This document shows, in pieces, positions 26,216-34,202 of a stretch of 64,000 nt of DNA. The position numbers were made by a program, and so were the translations under genes. The stretch is from positions 2,470,001 through 2,534,000 of the forward strand of contig NZ_CP082909.1 of NCBI RefSeq assembly GCF_023822025.1, read 5' to 3'. The notes under the pieces are model-generated. The model did no database searches. It was not told the DNA's origin and was given only the letters and a program-made list of their open reading frames with translations. The DNA comes from Endozoicomonas sp. 4G (GTDB lineage Bacteria; Pseudomonadota; Gammaproteobacteria; Pseudomonadales; Endozoicomonadaceae). Positions within the stretch are counted from its first letter, which is position 1. Every line of letters begins with the position of its first letter.

Positions 26216-27787
26216 ATGAATTTACCTGCTCCCACCATCTCGCCTTCGAGCCTGCAACTGCTTCAGCAGATGCAGGCGCTGTTAGTGGAACGGGATCAGA
26301 AGTTGGTGGAACGGGATCAGAAGATCGCCTCCCTTGAGCAGCAGTTAGCCTGGTTTAAACAACAGCTGTTCGGTGAAAAATCGGAAAAGCGCCTGATTGA
26401 GAACCCCGACCAGCTGTCATTAGGTGAAATCCTCCAGGACAAACCTGAAGAGCAGGAAGCCCCTACTGAAACCATCACTTACGAGCGGCGGAAAAAGAGT
26501 CGCCCCGAAGACTGCGTGACTGATCAGGGTCTGCGTTTTACCGACGACGTACCGGTTGAACTCATTCCTATGCCTGCTGTCGAAATGCAGGGAGAAGATG
26601 CAGACCAATACGAAGTCATTGATTACAAATACACCTATCGCCCGGCACAGCGCCCCGCCAGTTACGTCATCCTGAAATACCAGCGCGAAGTCGTACGCCA
26701 CAAGCCCAGCCAAACCCTGACGACAGTAGCCGCCCCCTCCGGCCTGTTTGATCGCAGCTTTGCCGACGTCAGTTTTATCGCAGGCCTGCTGGTCGAAAAA
26801 TACCGTTTCCATGCGCCCCTTTATCGCCAGCACCAAAAACTTGAATCCAGCGGTATTACCATCAGCCGTGGAACCCTGACACACCTTGAACAACGCGCCG
26901 GAGACCTGCTCAAGCCCATCGCTGATGAAGTACTCAACAGCTGCCTGGAAAGCGGGGTTCTAGCTCTGGATGAAACCCCTGGCAAAGCAGGCCGTAAAAG
27001 CAAAGGCAAGATGCAGAAAGGATACTTCTGGTGTTTTTATGGTGACCAGGATGAGATGGCCTTTACCTTCTCTACCAGTCGTTCTGGCAGAGTCGTAGAA
27101 CCCTATCTGAAAGAGTTTGAGGGCACCTTACTGACGGATGGTTATCCGGAATACGACCGCCTGTGTGTAAAATACCCCCAGATCACCCATGCCCAGTGCT
27201 GGACACACAGCAGGAGATACTTCGTCAAGTCACAGGATGCAGAGCCGGAAGCCACCAAAGAGGCGCTGGACTGCATAGGTGCGATCTATAAAGTCGAAGA
27301 CGAAATTCGCAAAGCAGAACTGCAAGGTGAAGAAAAACGGGAATACCGTCAACAGAAAGCCAAACCTCTGGTTGACCAGTTCTTTAACTGGCATGAGAAA
27401 CAACTGCAACGCCTTGACCTGGTGAAAAGCAACCCACTGAGTAAAGCCCTGGGCTACGTAAACAAACGGGAAAAAGAGCTACGGGTCTACCTGGATGATC
27501 CGAATGTTGCTATTGACACCAATCACCTGGAGCGTGGCCTTAGATGTATCCCAATGGGCAGAAAGAACTGGATGTTCTGTTGGACAGAGGAAGGCGCAGA
27601 CAATGTTGCTGTGTTCCAGACGTTAATCGTCAGTTGTCTTCTTGCAGGCATTGATCCATACAAGTACTTCGTTGATGTACTCCAGCGTATCAGTCTCCAT
27701 CCGGCTAGAGATATCCGAGAGCTAATCCCGCGAATTTGGAAAGAGAAATTCGGGGCCAATCCGTTAAAATCCGATCTCGACAAGTAG
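26216..27787 (+). CDS. tnpC: IS66 transposase TnpC
   Basis: The protein has 523 residues. The amino end is a leucine-rich coiled coil with a short repeat (VERDQKLVERDQK) and the ELAWFKQQLFGEKSEKR-like IS66 motif. The DDE catalytic core is visible as VLALDETPGKA, LLTDGYPEYDRL and NHLERGLRCIPMGRKNWMF, with the CWTEEGADNVAVFQTLI end typical of the family. It is complete and presumably active. Confidence 0.92.
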   Translation: MNLPAPTISPSSLQLLQQMQALLVERDQKLVERDQKIASLEQQLAWFKQQLFGEKSEKRLIENPDQLSLGEILQDKPEEQEAPTETITYERRKKSRPEDCVTDQGLRFTDDVPVELIPMPAVEMQGEDADQYEVIDYKYTYRPAQRPASYVILKYQREVVRHKPSQTLTTVAAPSGLFDRSFADVSFIAGLLVEKYRFHAPLYRQHQKLESSGITISRGTLTHLEQRAGDLLKPIADEVLNSCLESGVLALDETPGKAGRKSKGKMQKGYFWCFYGDQDEMAFTFSTSRSGRVVEPYLKEFEGTLLTDGYPEYDRLCVKYPQITHAQCWTHSRRYFVKSQDAEPEATKEALDCIGAIYKVEDEIRKAELQGEEKREYRQQKAKPLVDQFFNWHEKQLQRLDLVKSNPLSKALGYVNKREKELRVYLDDPNVAIDTNHLERGLRCIPMGRKNWMFCWTEEGADNVAVFQTLIVSCLLAGIDPYKYFVDVLQRISLHPARDIRELIPRIWKEKFGANPLKSDLDK

Positions 27788-27906
27788 GGGGAGTCTGCCC
27801 CCTGTTTGAACGCTTACCCAGTAAGAACTCGGAACCTGTACTTTGGCACCCAAACTATATGGTATTGGCAATGCCAGATGACATGCGTTAACTTTTCAAA
27901 TCTGCT

Positions 27907-27964
27907 CATGCTACTTCCTATCTCTAGTAGTTGTGGGGACAACTCAGAGATAAGGAGTAGCATG
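27907..27964. repeat. 58-base near-perfect palindrome
   Basis: Outer arms begin CATGCTACT and end AGTAGCATG; inner arms AGTTGT and ACAACT close on a short GGGG loop. It lies in the ~220 bases between IS66 and the next attC, where I see no gene. It could be a folded transcript, a small IS end or a degenerate recombination site. Confidence 0.55.
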
Positions 27965-28038
27965 GGTAGTTCATGGCAGGCAAAGCCAATCATTCATAAC
28001 CACGTCCATAGGACGTGAGTTTTCACGATGCACTAAAT

Positions 28039-28103
28039 GTATAACAAAGCCAGCCAGAGGGACTTGCGCACTGCTTGCTCAAGCCCCGCTGGCGGCGTTA
28101 ACT
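28039..28103 (+). other. attC site upstream of HEPN cassette
   Basis: GTATAACAAAGCCAGC...GCTGGCGGCGTTAACTC. The two ends fold on each other (CCAGC/GCTGG). The GTTAACTC end pairs with GAGTTAAC at 28840-28847, the other end of the following cassette. Confidence 0.75.
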
Positions 28104-28112
28104 CCACAAAAT

Positions 28113-28889
28113 ATGAATCAACGAACAGACGCACTTTTAAACGACTTTGCCACGCGTAGCTTCAGAGATACTGCGGATCTAGACTATATCGCAGCAAGGC
28201 TTTGCTATAAGAACTCCCTATATCCACAGTTCCATTGGCAAGCACTGCAAGCTATAGAGAAGTACTTCAAAGCTATATTTCTGTATAACCGGATTAAGGC
28301 AAAGAATGTAAATCATGATCTATCTGCTGCATTAAAGCTCTCCAAAAAACTTCCATTCAAGATGGACTTAAGCCAATCTACAATGGAATTTATTGAGCAT
28401 CTCAATAATTACGGAAGGTACAGGTATCTAGAAATATCTTACGAGATAATGGGGCATAAGTTAGTAGAGCTTGATAAGGCTATTTGGGAAATTCGCCGCT
28501 ACTGTAAAGTTCTAGATTACAAGCAAAAGATGCCCGACGGAACAATAAAGAATATGCTCGAATTAGAGCTCGAGAGAATTGAACGTGCGTCTAAGGAGCC
28601 ATTCTATAAATATCACATAATTGGCGGAGAGCTTGAGAAAATCATAGCGAAGAAAGATCATCCGTCTAGAAGTGCCCTCATATGGCAGAATGTGTTCTTT
28701 ACTACTAGGCATCGAAAGTATGTAAAGTCATACTCAAGTATGCATGCGGTAAATTCGCCACTTTACCTTAATCCGGAGCTAATCGACGAAGTTATTAAAT
28801 ATGTCTATTTACCAAAGCCTGTCATCGAAGCGTTCCAAAGAGTTAACAAGTCAAGCAAGCGGGACGCCGTAACTCGCGCCCCTTCTTGA
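28113..28889 (+). CDS. HEPN-like cassette protein
   Basis: The protein has 258 residues and is almost wholly helical. The amino half has the pattern of HEPN domains: RDTADLDYIAARLCYKN, then QALQAIEKYFKAIFLYN (the KxxKA helix), then NHDLSAALKLSKKL. HEPN proteins are often RNases or nucleotide-transfer targets in toxin systems; a clean RxxxxH active site is not obvious here, so it might be a non-catalytic relative. It fills a cassette by itself and its 3' end runs into its own attC. No partner nucleotidyltransferase is adjacent. AT-rich compared with the backbone. Confidence 0.6.
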   Translation: MNQRTDALLNDFATRSFRDTADLDYIAARLCYKNSLYPQFHWQALQAIEKYFKAIFLYNRIKAKNVNHDLSAALKLSKKLPFKMDLSQSTMEFIEHLNNYGRYRYLEISYEIMGHKLVELDKAIWEIRRYCKVLDYKQKMPDGTIKNMLELELERIERASKEPFYKYHIIGGELEKIIAKKDHPSRSALIWQNVFFTTRHRKYVKSYSSMHAVNSPLYLNPELIDEVIKYVYLPKPVIEAFQRVNKSSKRDAVTRAPS

Positions 28890-28901
28890 AGAGTTATGTG
28901 C
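28840..28901 (+). other. attC overlapping the HEPN gene end
   Basis: GAGTTAACAAGTCAAG ... CTTGAAGAGTTATGTGC. The stem CAAG/CTTG and the core sites fit a short attC of about 60 bases. The last ~45 coding bases of the HEPN gene lie inside it. Confidence 0.75.
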
Positions 28902-28909
28902 TGTAGCGA

Positions 28910-29308
28910 ATGAAACTCGAAAAAGTCAATTACGACGATCTCAATGCTAAGGCGAAGGAGATGTACAACTTCCAAAAAGTTTCGGCAAAACTGGCCGACT
29001 ACGGATTTACCTGTATGTGGCTCCACAACGATTGGCAAGGTGCTGATTTCATTGCTGTCCATTTGGACGGCGTTACAGATATAAAAGTACAACTGAAAGC
29101 GAGACTTTCATTTGCGAGAAAGTATATCGGTAAAGAAATTTATATTTGTTTTATATATAAAGGTGAAATTTATCTTTTCCCTCACGATGAGGTATTGGAA
29201 ATTGTTGAACATCGAATCTCCGATAGAACTTGGATAGAGAAAGGCACTTGGAGCACTTCAAAGCTTTCAAAAGAAAATCAGCAACTGTTAGAGCAATTTA
29301 AGTTGTGA
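28910..29308 (+). CDS. Small nuclease-like cassette protein
   Basis: The protein has 132 residues. The segment GADFIAVHLDGVTDIKVQLKARLSF resembles the D-x(n)-(Q/E)xK core of restriction-endonuclease-like folds, here with QLK, a pattern shared by many small integron-cassette proteins; YIGKEIYICFIYKGEIYLFP continues the beta sheet. No DNA-binding domain is attached. Possible roles are nuclease or a nuclease-fold DNA binder. The start lies only 17 bases after the cassette boundary at 28893, the usual leaderless compact arrangement. No promoter of its own is seen; expression would come from read-through. Confidence 0.55.
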   Translation: MKLEKVNYDDLNAKAKEMYNFQKVSAKLADYGFTCMWLHNDWQGADFIAVHLDGVTDIKVQLKARLSFARKYIGKEIYICFIYKGEIYLFPHDEVLEIVEHRISDRTWIEKGTWSTSKLSKENQQLLEQFKL

Positions 29309-29322
29309 GATTAATCGTAAAC

Positions 29323-29400
29323 ACACATATCAAGCGCATGCAGTCCGACCATCCCACTCGCTACACGAATGGTCTGGCGGCTGATGCGATGCGTTAGGTT
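29323..29400 (+). other. attC with damaged core site
   Basis: Expected GCACATAAC (complement of the cassette's own GTTATGTGC) reads ACACATATC, so the invariant AAC is ATC. The outer stem GCGCATGCAG / CTGATGCGATGC and the intact GTTAGGTT end are still visible. Recombination at this site should be strongly reduced. Confidence 0.7.
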
Positions 29401-29428
29401 TTCAAGAAACATCGAAGTAACACCACTT

Positions 29429-30733
29429 ATGAAAGAGTGTATTTATTGTAGGAAGGTAAAAGAAGAATCTGGGTTCAGCCTTGAACATATAGTTCCTCAG
29501 TTCTTAGGAGGCTCCAGAGTTCCTAATTTACTAAAAACGAAACAAGTTTGTAAAATATGCAATAACAATCTCGGTCTCTTTGTCGATGCATCTTTTGAAA
29601 AGAGCTTTCTTGTTTATAGTTATTTAACAGAACAAGCTTATGCATTTTATGACCCAGATAACCCAACAGCATTACCACTAAGGTGTTTTGGAACAACAGA
29701 TTTATCCCCCCCACACATGGTGGAAGGTGAAATCTGTGAATTATGGATAGGCCCACTTGGTGAACAAATCATCTGGATAAGACCTGATGATAAACGCTTG
29801 TACTGGTATTCTGGTGGAAATCCTAGGACAGTAAAGTCAAAGAAAACACGAGCATATTTTTTATTTTCTGATCAATCAAGCAAAGACCTGAACCTTTCTT
29901 GGTTATCACTAAAAAATGCTTTTGAAGGAAGGCGAGTCAAGAAAATAATCTGCAATGAGATTGATGTTGCAGCAGATAAAATTGGATTTGATGTTTCTGA
30001 TGATATAGACAATGATAGAATTGAGTACTTCCTTGAAAAGTGCACAAACCGTCAGGAGCGTAGAAACAAATTTTCCTTATATTCAAAATATGATTTACGA
30101 TTTTTGGCCAAATTAGCAATCGGTGTGTCATTTTCTCTTCTTGGGGAAGATGTCTTAAGAAACGATTATATGGATGAACTCAATAAAGCTCTTTGGCATA
30201 AAGAAGATGACCCTCTACCAAATATAAATGGCGTAACTGCCTTCAACGAAGACAACCAGCACCTGAAAAGCTTGTGTGGTTATAAAAATGCAACAACTAT
30301 TATTGTTTTCCCTACTCACAAAGGGCTTGTCTTAAACTTAAACATTAGCCAATCTGCTAACTGGGTAATAAAGTGTGCAGAAATTCCGAATAATAATGAA
30401 AACATAATCAATAATATTGGTGAAGGTGTTTGCTTTATTTTATTTAAACCCATACAAAAATGCATTACGCTGTCACTTCCTGAATTCATAGAACATAAAG
30501 AGGGAATATCATTAAACCATGAGCTCTCAGAGATAGATAATATGGTTACAAAAGGTAATGATTATATTAAACAACTACTATCGAGCGATGAAAAAAAACT
30601 AACGAATAAGGATAAGATTGCGCCCAGCCGCAATCTTATCCTGTTGTTGCACAAGCCCAGTTTGAATTCTGGTAAGGAAGGTCTATTGAAGTTTACTTTT
30701 CTGGCGGATCTTGAATCAAAACGTTTTTTCTGA
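29429..30733 (+). CDS. HNH-type nuclease cassette protein
   Basis: The protein has 434 residues from the ATG at 29429; the open frame upstream belongs to the attC. The amino end is an HNH/His-Me finger: CIYCRKV, SLEHIVPQFLGG, then CKICNNNLG, giving Cys4, Cys7, His20, Cys41, Cys44, Asn45. The remaining ~380 residues have no domain I can name. The coding frame crosses its own attC at 30595 and ends inside repeat R, so the last 45 or so residues are borrowed from downstream DNA; the native stop has probably been lost. Likely role: DNA cleavage in defence, with the large tail as sensor (inference). Confidence 0.7.
   Translation: MKECIYCRKVKEESGFSLEHIVPQFLGGSRVPNLLKTKQVCKICNNNLGLFVDASFEKSFLVYSYLTEQAYAFYDPDNPTALPLRCFGTTDLSPPHMVEGEICELWIGPLGEQIIWIRPDDKRLYWYSGGNPRTVKSKKTRAYFLFSDQSSKDLNLSWLSLKNAFEGRRVKKIICNEIDVAADKIGFDVSDDIDNDRIEYFLEKCTNRQERRNKFSLYSKYDLRFLAKLAIGVSFSLLGEDVLRNDYMDELNKALWHKEDDPLPNINGVTAFNEDNQHLKSLCGYKNATTIIVFPTHKGLVLNLNISQSANWVIKCAEIPNNNENIINNIGEGVCFILFKPIQKCITLSLPEFIEHKEGISLNHELSEIDNMVTKGNDYIKQLLSSDEKKLTNKDKIAPSRNLILLLHKPSLNSGKEGLLKFTFLADLESKRFF
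30595..30645 (+). other. attC-like site of HNH cassette
   Basis: AAAACTAAC pairs, with one mismatch, with the cassette start GTTAGGTTTTC at 29393. The hairpin that follows (AGGATAAGATTGCG / CGCAATCTTATCCT) is the same as that of the first cassette at 21799-21831. Confidence 0.65.
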
Positions 30734-30775
30734 ACGCTATTTATTCATAATGAGTGTCTCCAAATCACTGCTATG
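30599..30775 (+). repeat. Dispersed repeat R, copy 2
   Basis: Second copy of the ~177-base sequence found at 21788-21964; it includes the attC hairpin and a protein tail (HKPSLNSGKEGLLKFTFLAD). The cassette array ends here. Confidence 0.75.
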
Positions 30776-30971
30776 CTGACACAGGGGGTTCACAAAACAG
30801 ACATCAGGGTACAGAGGACATCCATAAAAACTACTTTTGTACTTCTTGTTTATGCTTTGATGAGCAGTATTTTTTGCCCCTCAAGGTAATAACGAGTGTT
30901 TAACTGGACGCAACCATCTATCATTGTCTAACCTCCCCTGACCATCAAAATAAGAAATCAGGATAATACCA

Positions 30972-31790
30972 ATGCCGCCTACCCTGCCCTCCGGCCAATA
31001 CCGCCTGGTTGATAGAAATAACCGAACCGAAGTTGACCTGTGGCATCACTATGAAGGGCTGATATGCGACGACAATTTTGGCGAAACGCCATCAAATCCC
31101 TGGTACGAGCCAGAATGGGCTGATGAGGCAACAAAGCGCTTCTTTCTCAAAGGACATCTGGCGCATACCAGGCGCTATGGTCGGCATTTTCACAGATATT
31201 TCATTCTTCACGACTCTCAGATAGTCGGTTCTTTTGCTGTTAAAAAGGACTCTTCAGGTGTGAGTTATCTTCTGGTCGAAAGCTTGTACGTCCAGCCAGA
31301 GTTTCGTCGCCAGGGACTTGCTGATCAGGCTCTTAATGCAATTTACGAGCAGGCCTGCGCCGCTGGTTTGGATGGTATAAAGCTCCAGACTGAATACTCG
31401 TGGAAGCCGGCCATTAACTTTTACCTGCATAACGGTTACTGGCTTCTGCACTGGAATCCATGCCTGAACTTTGTACGGTCAAGACAATTTCCAGACTATC
31501 AGGTTACCCATGCTGGCGAATGGCTAAGTTTGTCCGTTCAGGATAAAACAGACTACACCCCTCTTCTTTCTGCAAAAAAAAATGGCGATACATTGCAATG
31601 GAAGGTTCACGAATACGCCCGGGAAGTTTCAGAAGACCTTTTGGTTACGGCTGAAACCACCTTTTCTCTGCACCTGGACGTTTTGGGCTGGCCTCTCAAA
31701 AGGTCAGGCCACCACAACCATTATTGCGGCGACTGCGGTGGCCCAGAAGCACTGGCAGCACAGATCGAATGGTGGAATGCGCCGCTATAG
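30972..31790 (+). CDS. GNAT-family N-acetyltransferase
   Basis: The protein has 272 residues. The acetyl-CoA binding motif A is in VESLYVQPEFRRQGLADQAL (Q/RxxGxG/A form), followed by the motif B region NFYLHNGYWLLHW. The carboxy-terminal ~90 residues (HLDVLGWPLKRSGHHNHYCG, with His and Cys residues) are an unusual extension that might bind metal. Substrate unknown. It lies between the end of the cassette array and the opposite-strand PcfJ-like gene, with stops facing each other 36 bases apart. It has no cassette boundary of its own. Confidence 0.8.
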   Translation: MPPTLPSGQYRLVDRNNRTEVDLWHHYEGLICDDNFGETPSNPWYEPEWADEATKRFFLKGHLAHTRRYGRHFHRYFILHDSQIVGSFAVKKDSSGVSYLLVESLYVQPEFRRQGLADQALNAIYEQACAAGLDGIKLQTEYSWKPAINFYLHNGYWLLHWNPCLNFVRSRQFPDYQVTHAGEWLSLSVQDKTDYTPLLSAKKNGDTLQWKVHEYAREVSEDLLVTAETTFSLHLDVLGWPLKRSGHHNHYCGDCGGPEALAAQIEWWNAPL

Positions 31791-31826
31791 CCAACTGGGC
31801 TTCAGACCCCTCTCCCTCTACTCACC

Positions 31827-33053
31827 TCAGCCTCTTTTTCCGCCTGTCAGAGTTTCAGTTATCCACGCCAGCACTTTATCTTTAGCCGCTTGCTCTGGCT
31901 GCGCATTACGAACCCCGTAAATCTGGTCACAACCAAGAATTCGCCCCGACATGACCGACACCCCAATGGTGAGCGACTGCGGTGACTCCATATGATAGAC
32001 AAAATACTCACCATCCTGAACCCGGCGGATATAACTTGCAACGCAGTGCTTCATGCCACGCCCCTCATCAGTCAGAGCCTGAGGCGTGAGTATGGGTTGA
32101 ATATCTGCTGTTCCGGGGTGGGGTGGTTCAGGAAATGGTAGTGGCTCACCATTATCATTCAGAGCTATGTCCGAGGTTAACCGTCCCCGGTGGCGAGCAT
32201 TGAGAGCTTCTACTAATCGGTTATGAATATTTTCGACGGCAGCAAAGCTACGTGCGTTGGCCAGCCTTTCTCGTCTTTCAGGATTGTTGCCGGACATCTG
32301 GCAACTATCCGTAACCAGTTGAATCAGTTCCTGGTATTGCCAGCGGCAATCAATACCGTCCAGAGTTTTGGCAAGCGGCCTGCCAACGATCCAGGGAAAC
32401 TTCTGAGCCAGACGCATAAACGGGCGATCAATTTTCTGTTGATGGCTAAGGCGCGCGACCAGTAACGGTTGACACCAAAACTTTCTCACCAGCCCTGCCA
32501 TGCAAGGTTCGTAGATTTCTATCTGAACACGGCGCAGTGAACGTATTGCTGATTTTGTTCCTGTCAGCCCTATCGTTTCCAGTATCTGATGCTGTTTGAG
32601 GCACAATAGCTGGCGGAACTCTCCGTAAGATACCTTATGGGTATCCATATGGTCTCTTGCCAGCCATACCAGTACCGGATTGGAAATCAGCAAGTCCTTC
32701 ATTTCCTGCCACTGGCAGGCCATTTGCAGTAATGAGAAATTCCACAGGCGGAAGCGTTGCAAAGCACTGAGCAGGTTTTCCGGAACGGTAGATTGCCACT
32801 GTCTTATAGCTGGGCTATCGGTCACTGCCAATAAATTCAAGCCAGGTTCTGCAAACAGTACAGGGCGATGAGTTTCATCCGCCAGCTCCGACCACCACTC
32901 AATGCCATTTTCCCAGCTATTTACAATCAGCTTGCAGGGGTAACCGAGAGTTTCTGTCCAATCAATCTCCAGCCTTTGCAGGTGTTCACACCAATAGATG
33001 TTTTGAGAGTTATTATCTGTAGTTTCCTGCTGAAGGGTACTTGCTACCACCAT
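31827..33053 (-). CDS. PcfJ-like protein
   Basis: The protein has 408 residues. The carboxy-terminal part carries the PcfJ signature: GRGMKHCVASYIRRVQDGEY, FVYHMESPQSLTIGV and CDQIYGVRNAQP. PcfJ genes occur on conjugative plasmids and mobile elements; the invariant HC pair suggests a catalytic or metal site but the function is not established. The amino-terminal 230 residues are leucine-rich and helical. It is transcribed away from the WYL operon; the ~240 bases between them hold both promoters and a strong inverted repeat. Confidence 0.7.
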   Translation of the reverse strand: MVVASTLQQETTDNNSQNIYWCEHLQRLEIDWTETLGYPCKLIVNSWENGIEWWSELADETHRPVLFAEPGLNLLAVTDSPAIRQWQSTVPENLLSALQRFRLWNFSLLQMACQWQEMKDLLISNPVLVWLARDHMDTHKVSYGEFRQLLCLKQHQILETIGLTGTKSAIRSLRRVQIEIYEPCMAGLVRKFWCQPLLVARLSHQQKIDRPFMRLAQKFPWIVGRPLAKTLDGIDCRWQYQELIQLVTDSCQMSGNNPERRERLANARSFAAVENIHNRLVEALNARHRGRLTSDIALNDNGEPLPFPEPPHPGTADIQPILTPQALTDEGRGMKHCVASYIRRVQDGEYFVYHMESPQSLTIGVSVMSGRILGCDQIYGVRNAQPEQAAKDKVLAWITETLTGGKRG

Positions 33054-33188
33054 TCGGGAGGCTCTCCATATATGCGACCATGACCGGTCAATATATCAAA
33101 GTGGTGGGTGTAGGTCAGAATGTTTTTGAAGCCCTGCTTATAGCCATGAAGAATTACTGCGATCACCCTTTGCTGATGCTGAATAGTT

Positions 33189-33219
33189 ACGATATTTGAA
33201 CGAATGTTGCAAATATCGT
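33189..33219. promoter_or_regulatory. Inverted repeat, candidate WYL operator
   Basis: ACGATATTTG and CAAATATCGT are perfect 10-base complements separated by 11 bases, placed 78 bases before the WYL gene start. WYL regulators of defence loci such as BrxR and CapW bind palindromes of this kind upstream of their own operon. It may control the divergent PcfJ-like gene as well. Confidence 0.6.
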
Positions 33220-33296
33220 GTGCTAAAGGACACACCCTGTCCAGAGAGTGTTGTATAGTACGGCCGTTTATTAACTTAGGTTGTCACTATTGCTGT

Positions 33297-34190
33297 ATGA
33301 AAACCTCAACACATGAAACACTTGCCAACAGGCTGGCGGATATTCTGATCCAGGCATTGAGCGGCACAAAGCTCGACAGCTCGGAACTTGCTGAAAAATA
33401 TAGCGTCAGTAACAAAACTATTCAGAGAGATTTTCATCGGCTGAGCTCTGTACTTGAGAAATGTCCTGACTCCGGCGGGTACAGACTCACCTCCAACTCA
33501 GATGCTTTGTTTTTTGAAAAAGACCTGGTTCACCTGGTCACCGCCTTTGGGCTAAAAAATGCCCTGCCACATAAGACAGCCAAGTTCTTAAGAGACTTTA
33601 TTAATCGAAGGAACAGCGATTGCTATCACTTTCAGGAGCCTCCTCTGGAGCTGGCTTATATCGAGAGCTTTCACTCACTCTTTGAAAAAGCTATCAGCGC
33701 CAGAAAAACAGTGCAATTCCTTTATAAAGAAACCCTGCGGGAAGTTAACCCTTACCTGATGGTGCACAGTCGTGGAGCCTGGTATCTTGCAGCGGAGAGC
33801 GATAGACAACTGAAGACCTATTCATTTGCACGTATAAAACTGCTGACGATCACAGAGTCAACCTTCGATTTTAACCCTGAAACCCTTAAGTACATTAAGT
33901 CCCAAAACTCAATCTGGTTCGGACATCCCTCATTTGAAGCAGTTCTGGAAATCATGTCTGATATCGCCTTCTTTTTTGAACGCAAACCTTTACTGCCACA
34001 GCAGAAAATAGTGGAGAAAAGATCGGATGGCACTTTGATAGTCACTGTTCAGGCTCAAAGTTTCACCCAGATCGCTCCCCTGATTCAGTATTGGATGCCC
34101 AGAATGCGAGTGGTTGAACCGGCAGAGCTAAACGACTACATACATAAAAATGTACAAGCATGGCTGACTGCTTCCTCTGAAAATCGGTAA
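33297..34190 (+). CDS. WYL-domain transcriptional regulator
   Basis: The protein has 297 residues from the ATG at 33297. An amino-terminal winged helix-turn-helix (LDSSELAEKYSVSNKTIQRD) is followed by a WYL domain: RKTVQFLYKETLREVNPYLMVHSRGAWYLAAES and the helix SFARIKLLTITE. The carboxy-terminal WCX part runs to the end. BrxR, CapW and related proteins have this plan, repress defence operons and sense ligands released by infection or DNA damage. It is 12 bases upstream of the dynamin gene on the same strand and behind a perfect inverted repeat, so it very likely regulates the operon that follows. Confidence 0.85.
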   Translation: MKTSTHETLANRLADILIQALSGTKLDSSELAEKYSVSNKTIQRDFHRLSSVLEKCPDSGGYRLTSNSDALFFEKDLVHLVTAFGLKNALPHKTAKFLRDFINRRNSDCYHFQEPPLELAYIESFHSLFEKAISARKTVQFLYKETLREVNPYLMVHSRGAWYLAAESDRQLKTYSFARIKLLTITESTFDFNPETLKYIKSQNSIWFGHPSFEAVLEIMSDIAFFFERKPLLPQQKIVEKRSDGTLIVTVQAQSFTQIAPLIQYWMPRMRVVEPAELNDYIHKNVQAWLTASSENR

Positions 34191-34202
34191 TTCTTCGGAA
34201 AA

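Larger units (their letters stand above)
25432..27817 (+). mobile_element. IS66-family insertion sequence
   Basis: 2.39 kb, bounded by inverted ends GTAAGCGCTCATTTG at left and the complement of GTAAGCGTTCAAACAG at right, with tnpA, tnpB and tnpC in order. All three genes look intact. The 8 bases outside each end do not match, so there is no target duplication; the element may have arrived by recombination or suffered adjacent deletion. Confidence 0.88.

Noticed and set aside
25432-27817. Eight-base target duplication around IS66
   Set aside because: The flanking octamers GGCGCGCG and CCAGTAAG do not match.
29369-29428. Upstream start for the HNH cassette protein
   Set aside because: These codons lie inside the attC of the previous cassette; the recognisable protein starts at 29429.
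30609-30642. Simple rho-independent terminator
   Set aside because: The hairpin has no T-run, is preceded by a cassette core site that pairs with the cassette start, and recurs at the end of another cassette.
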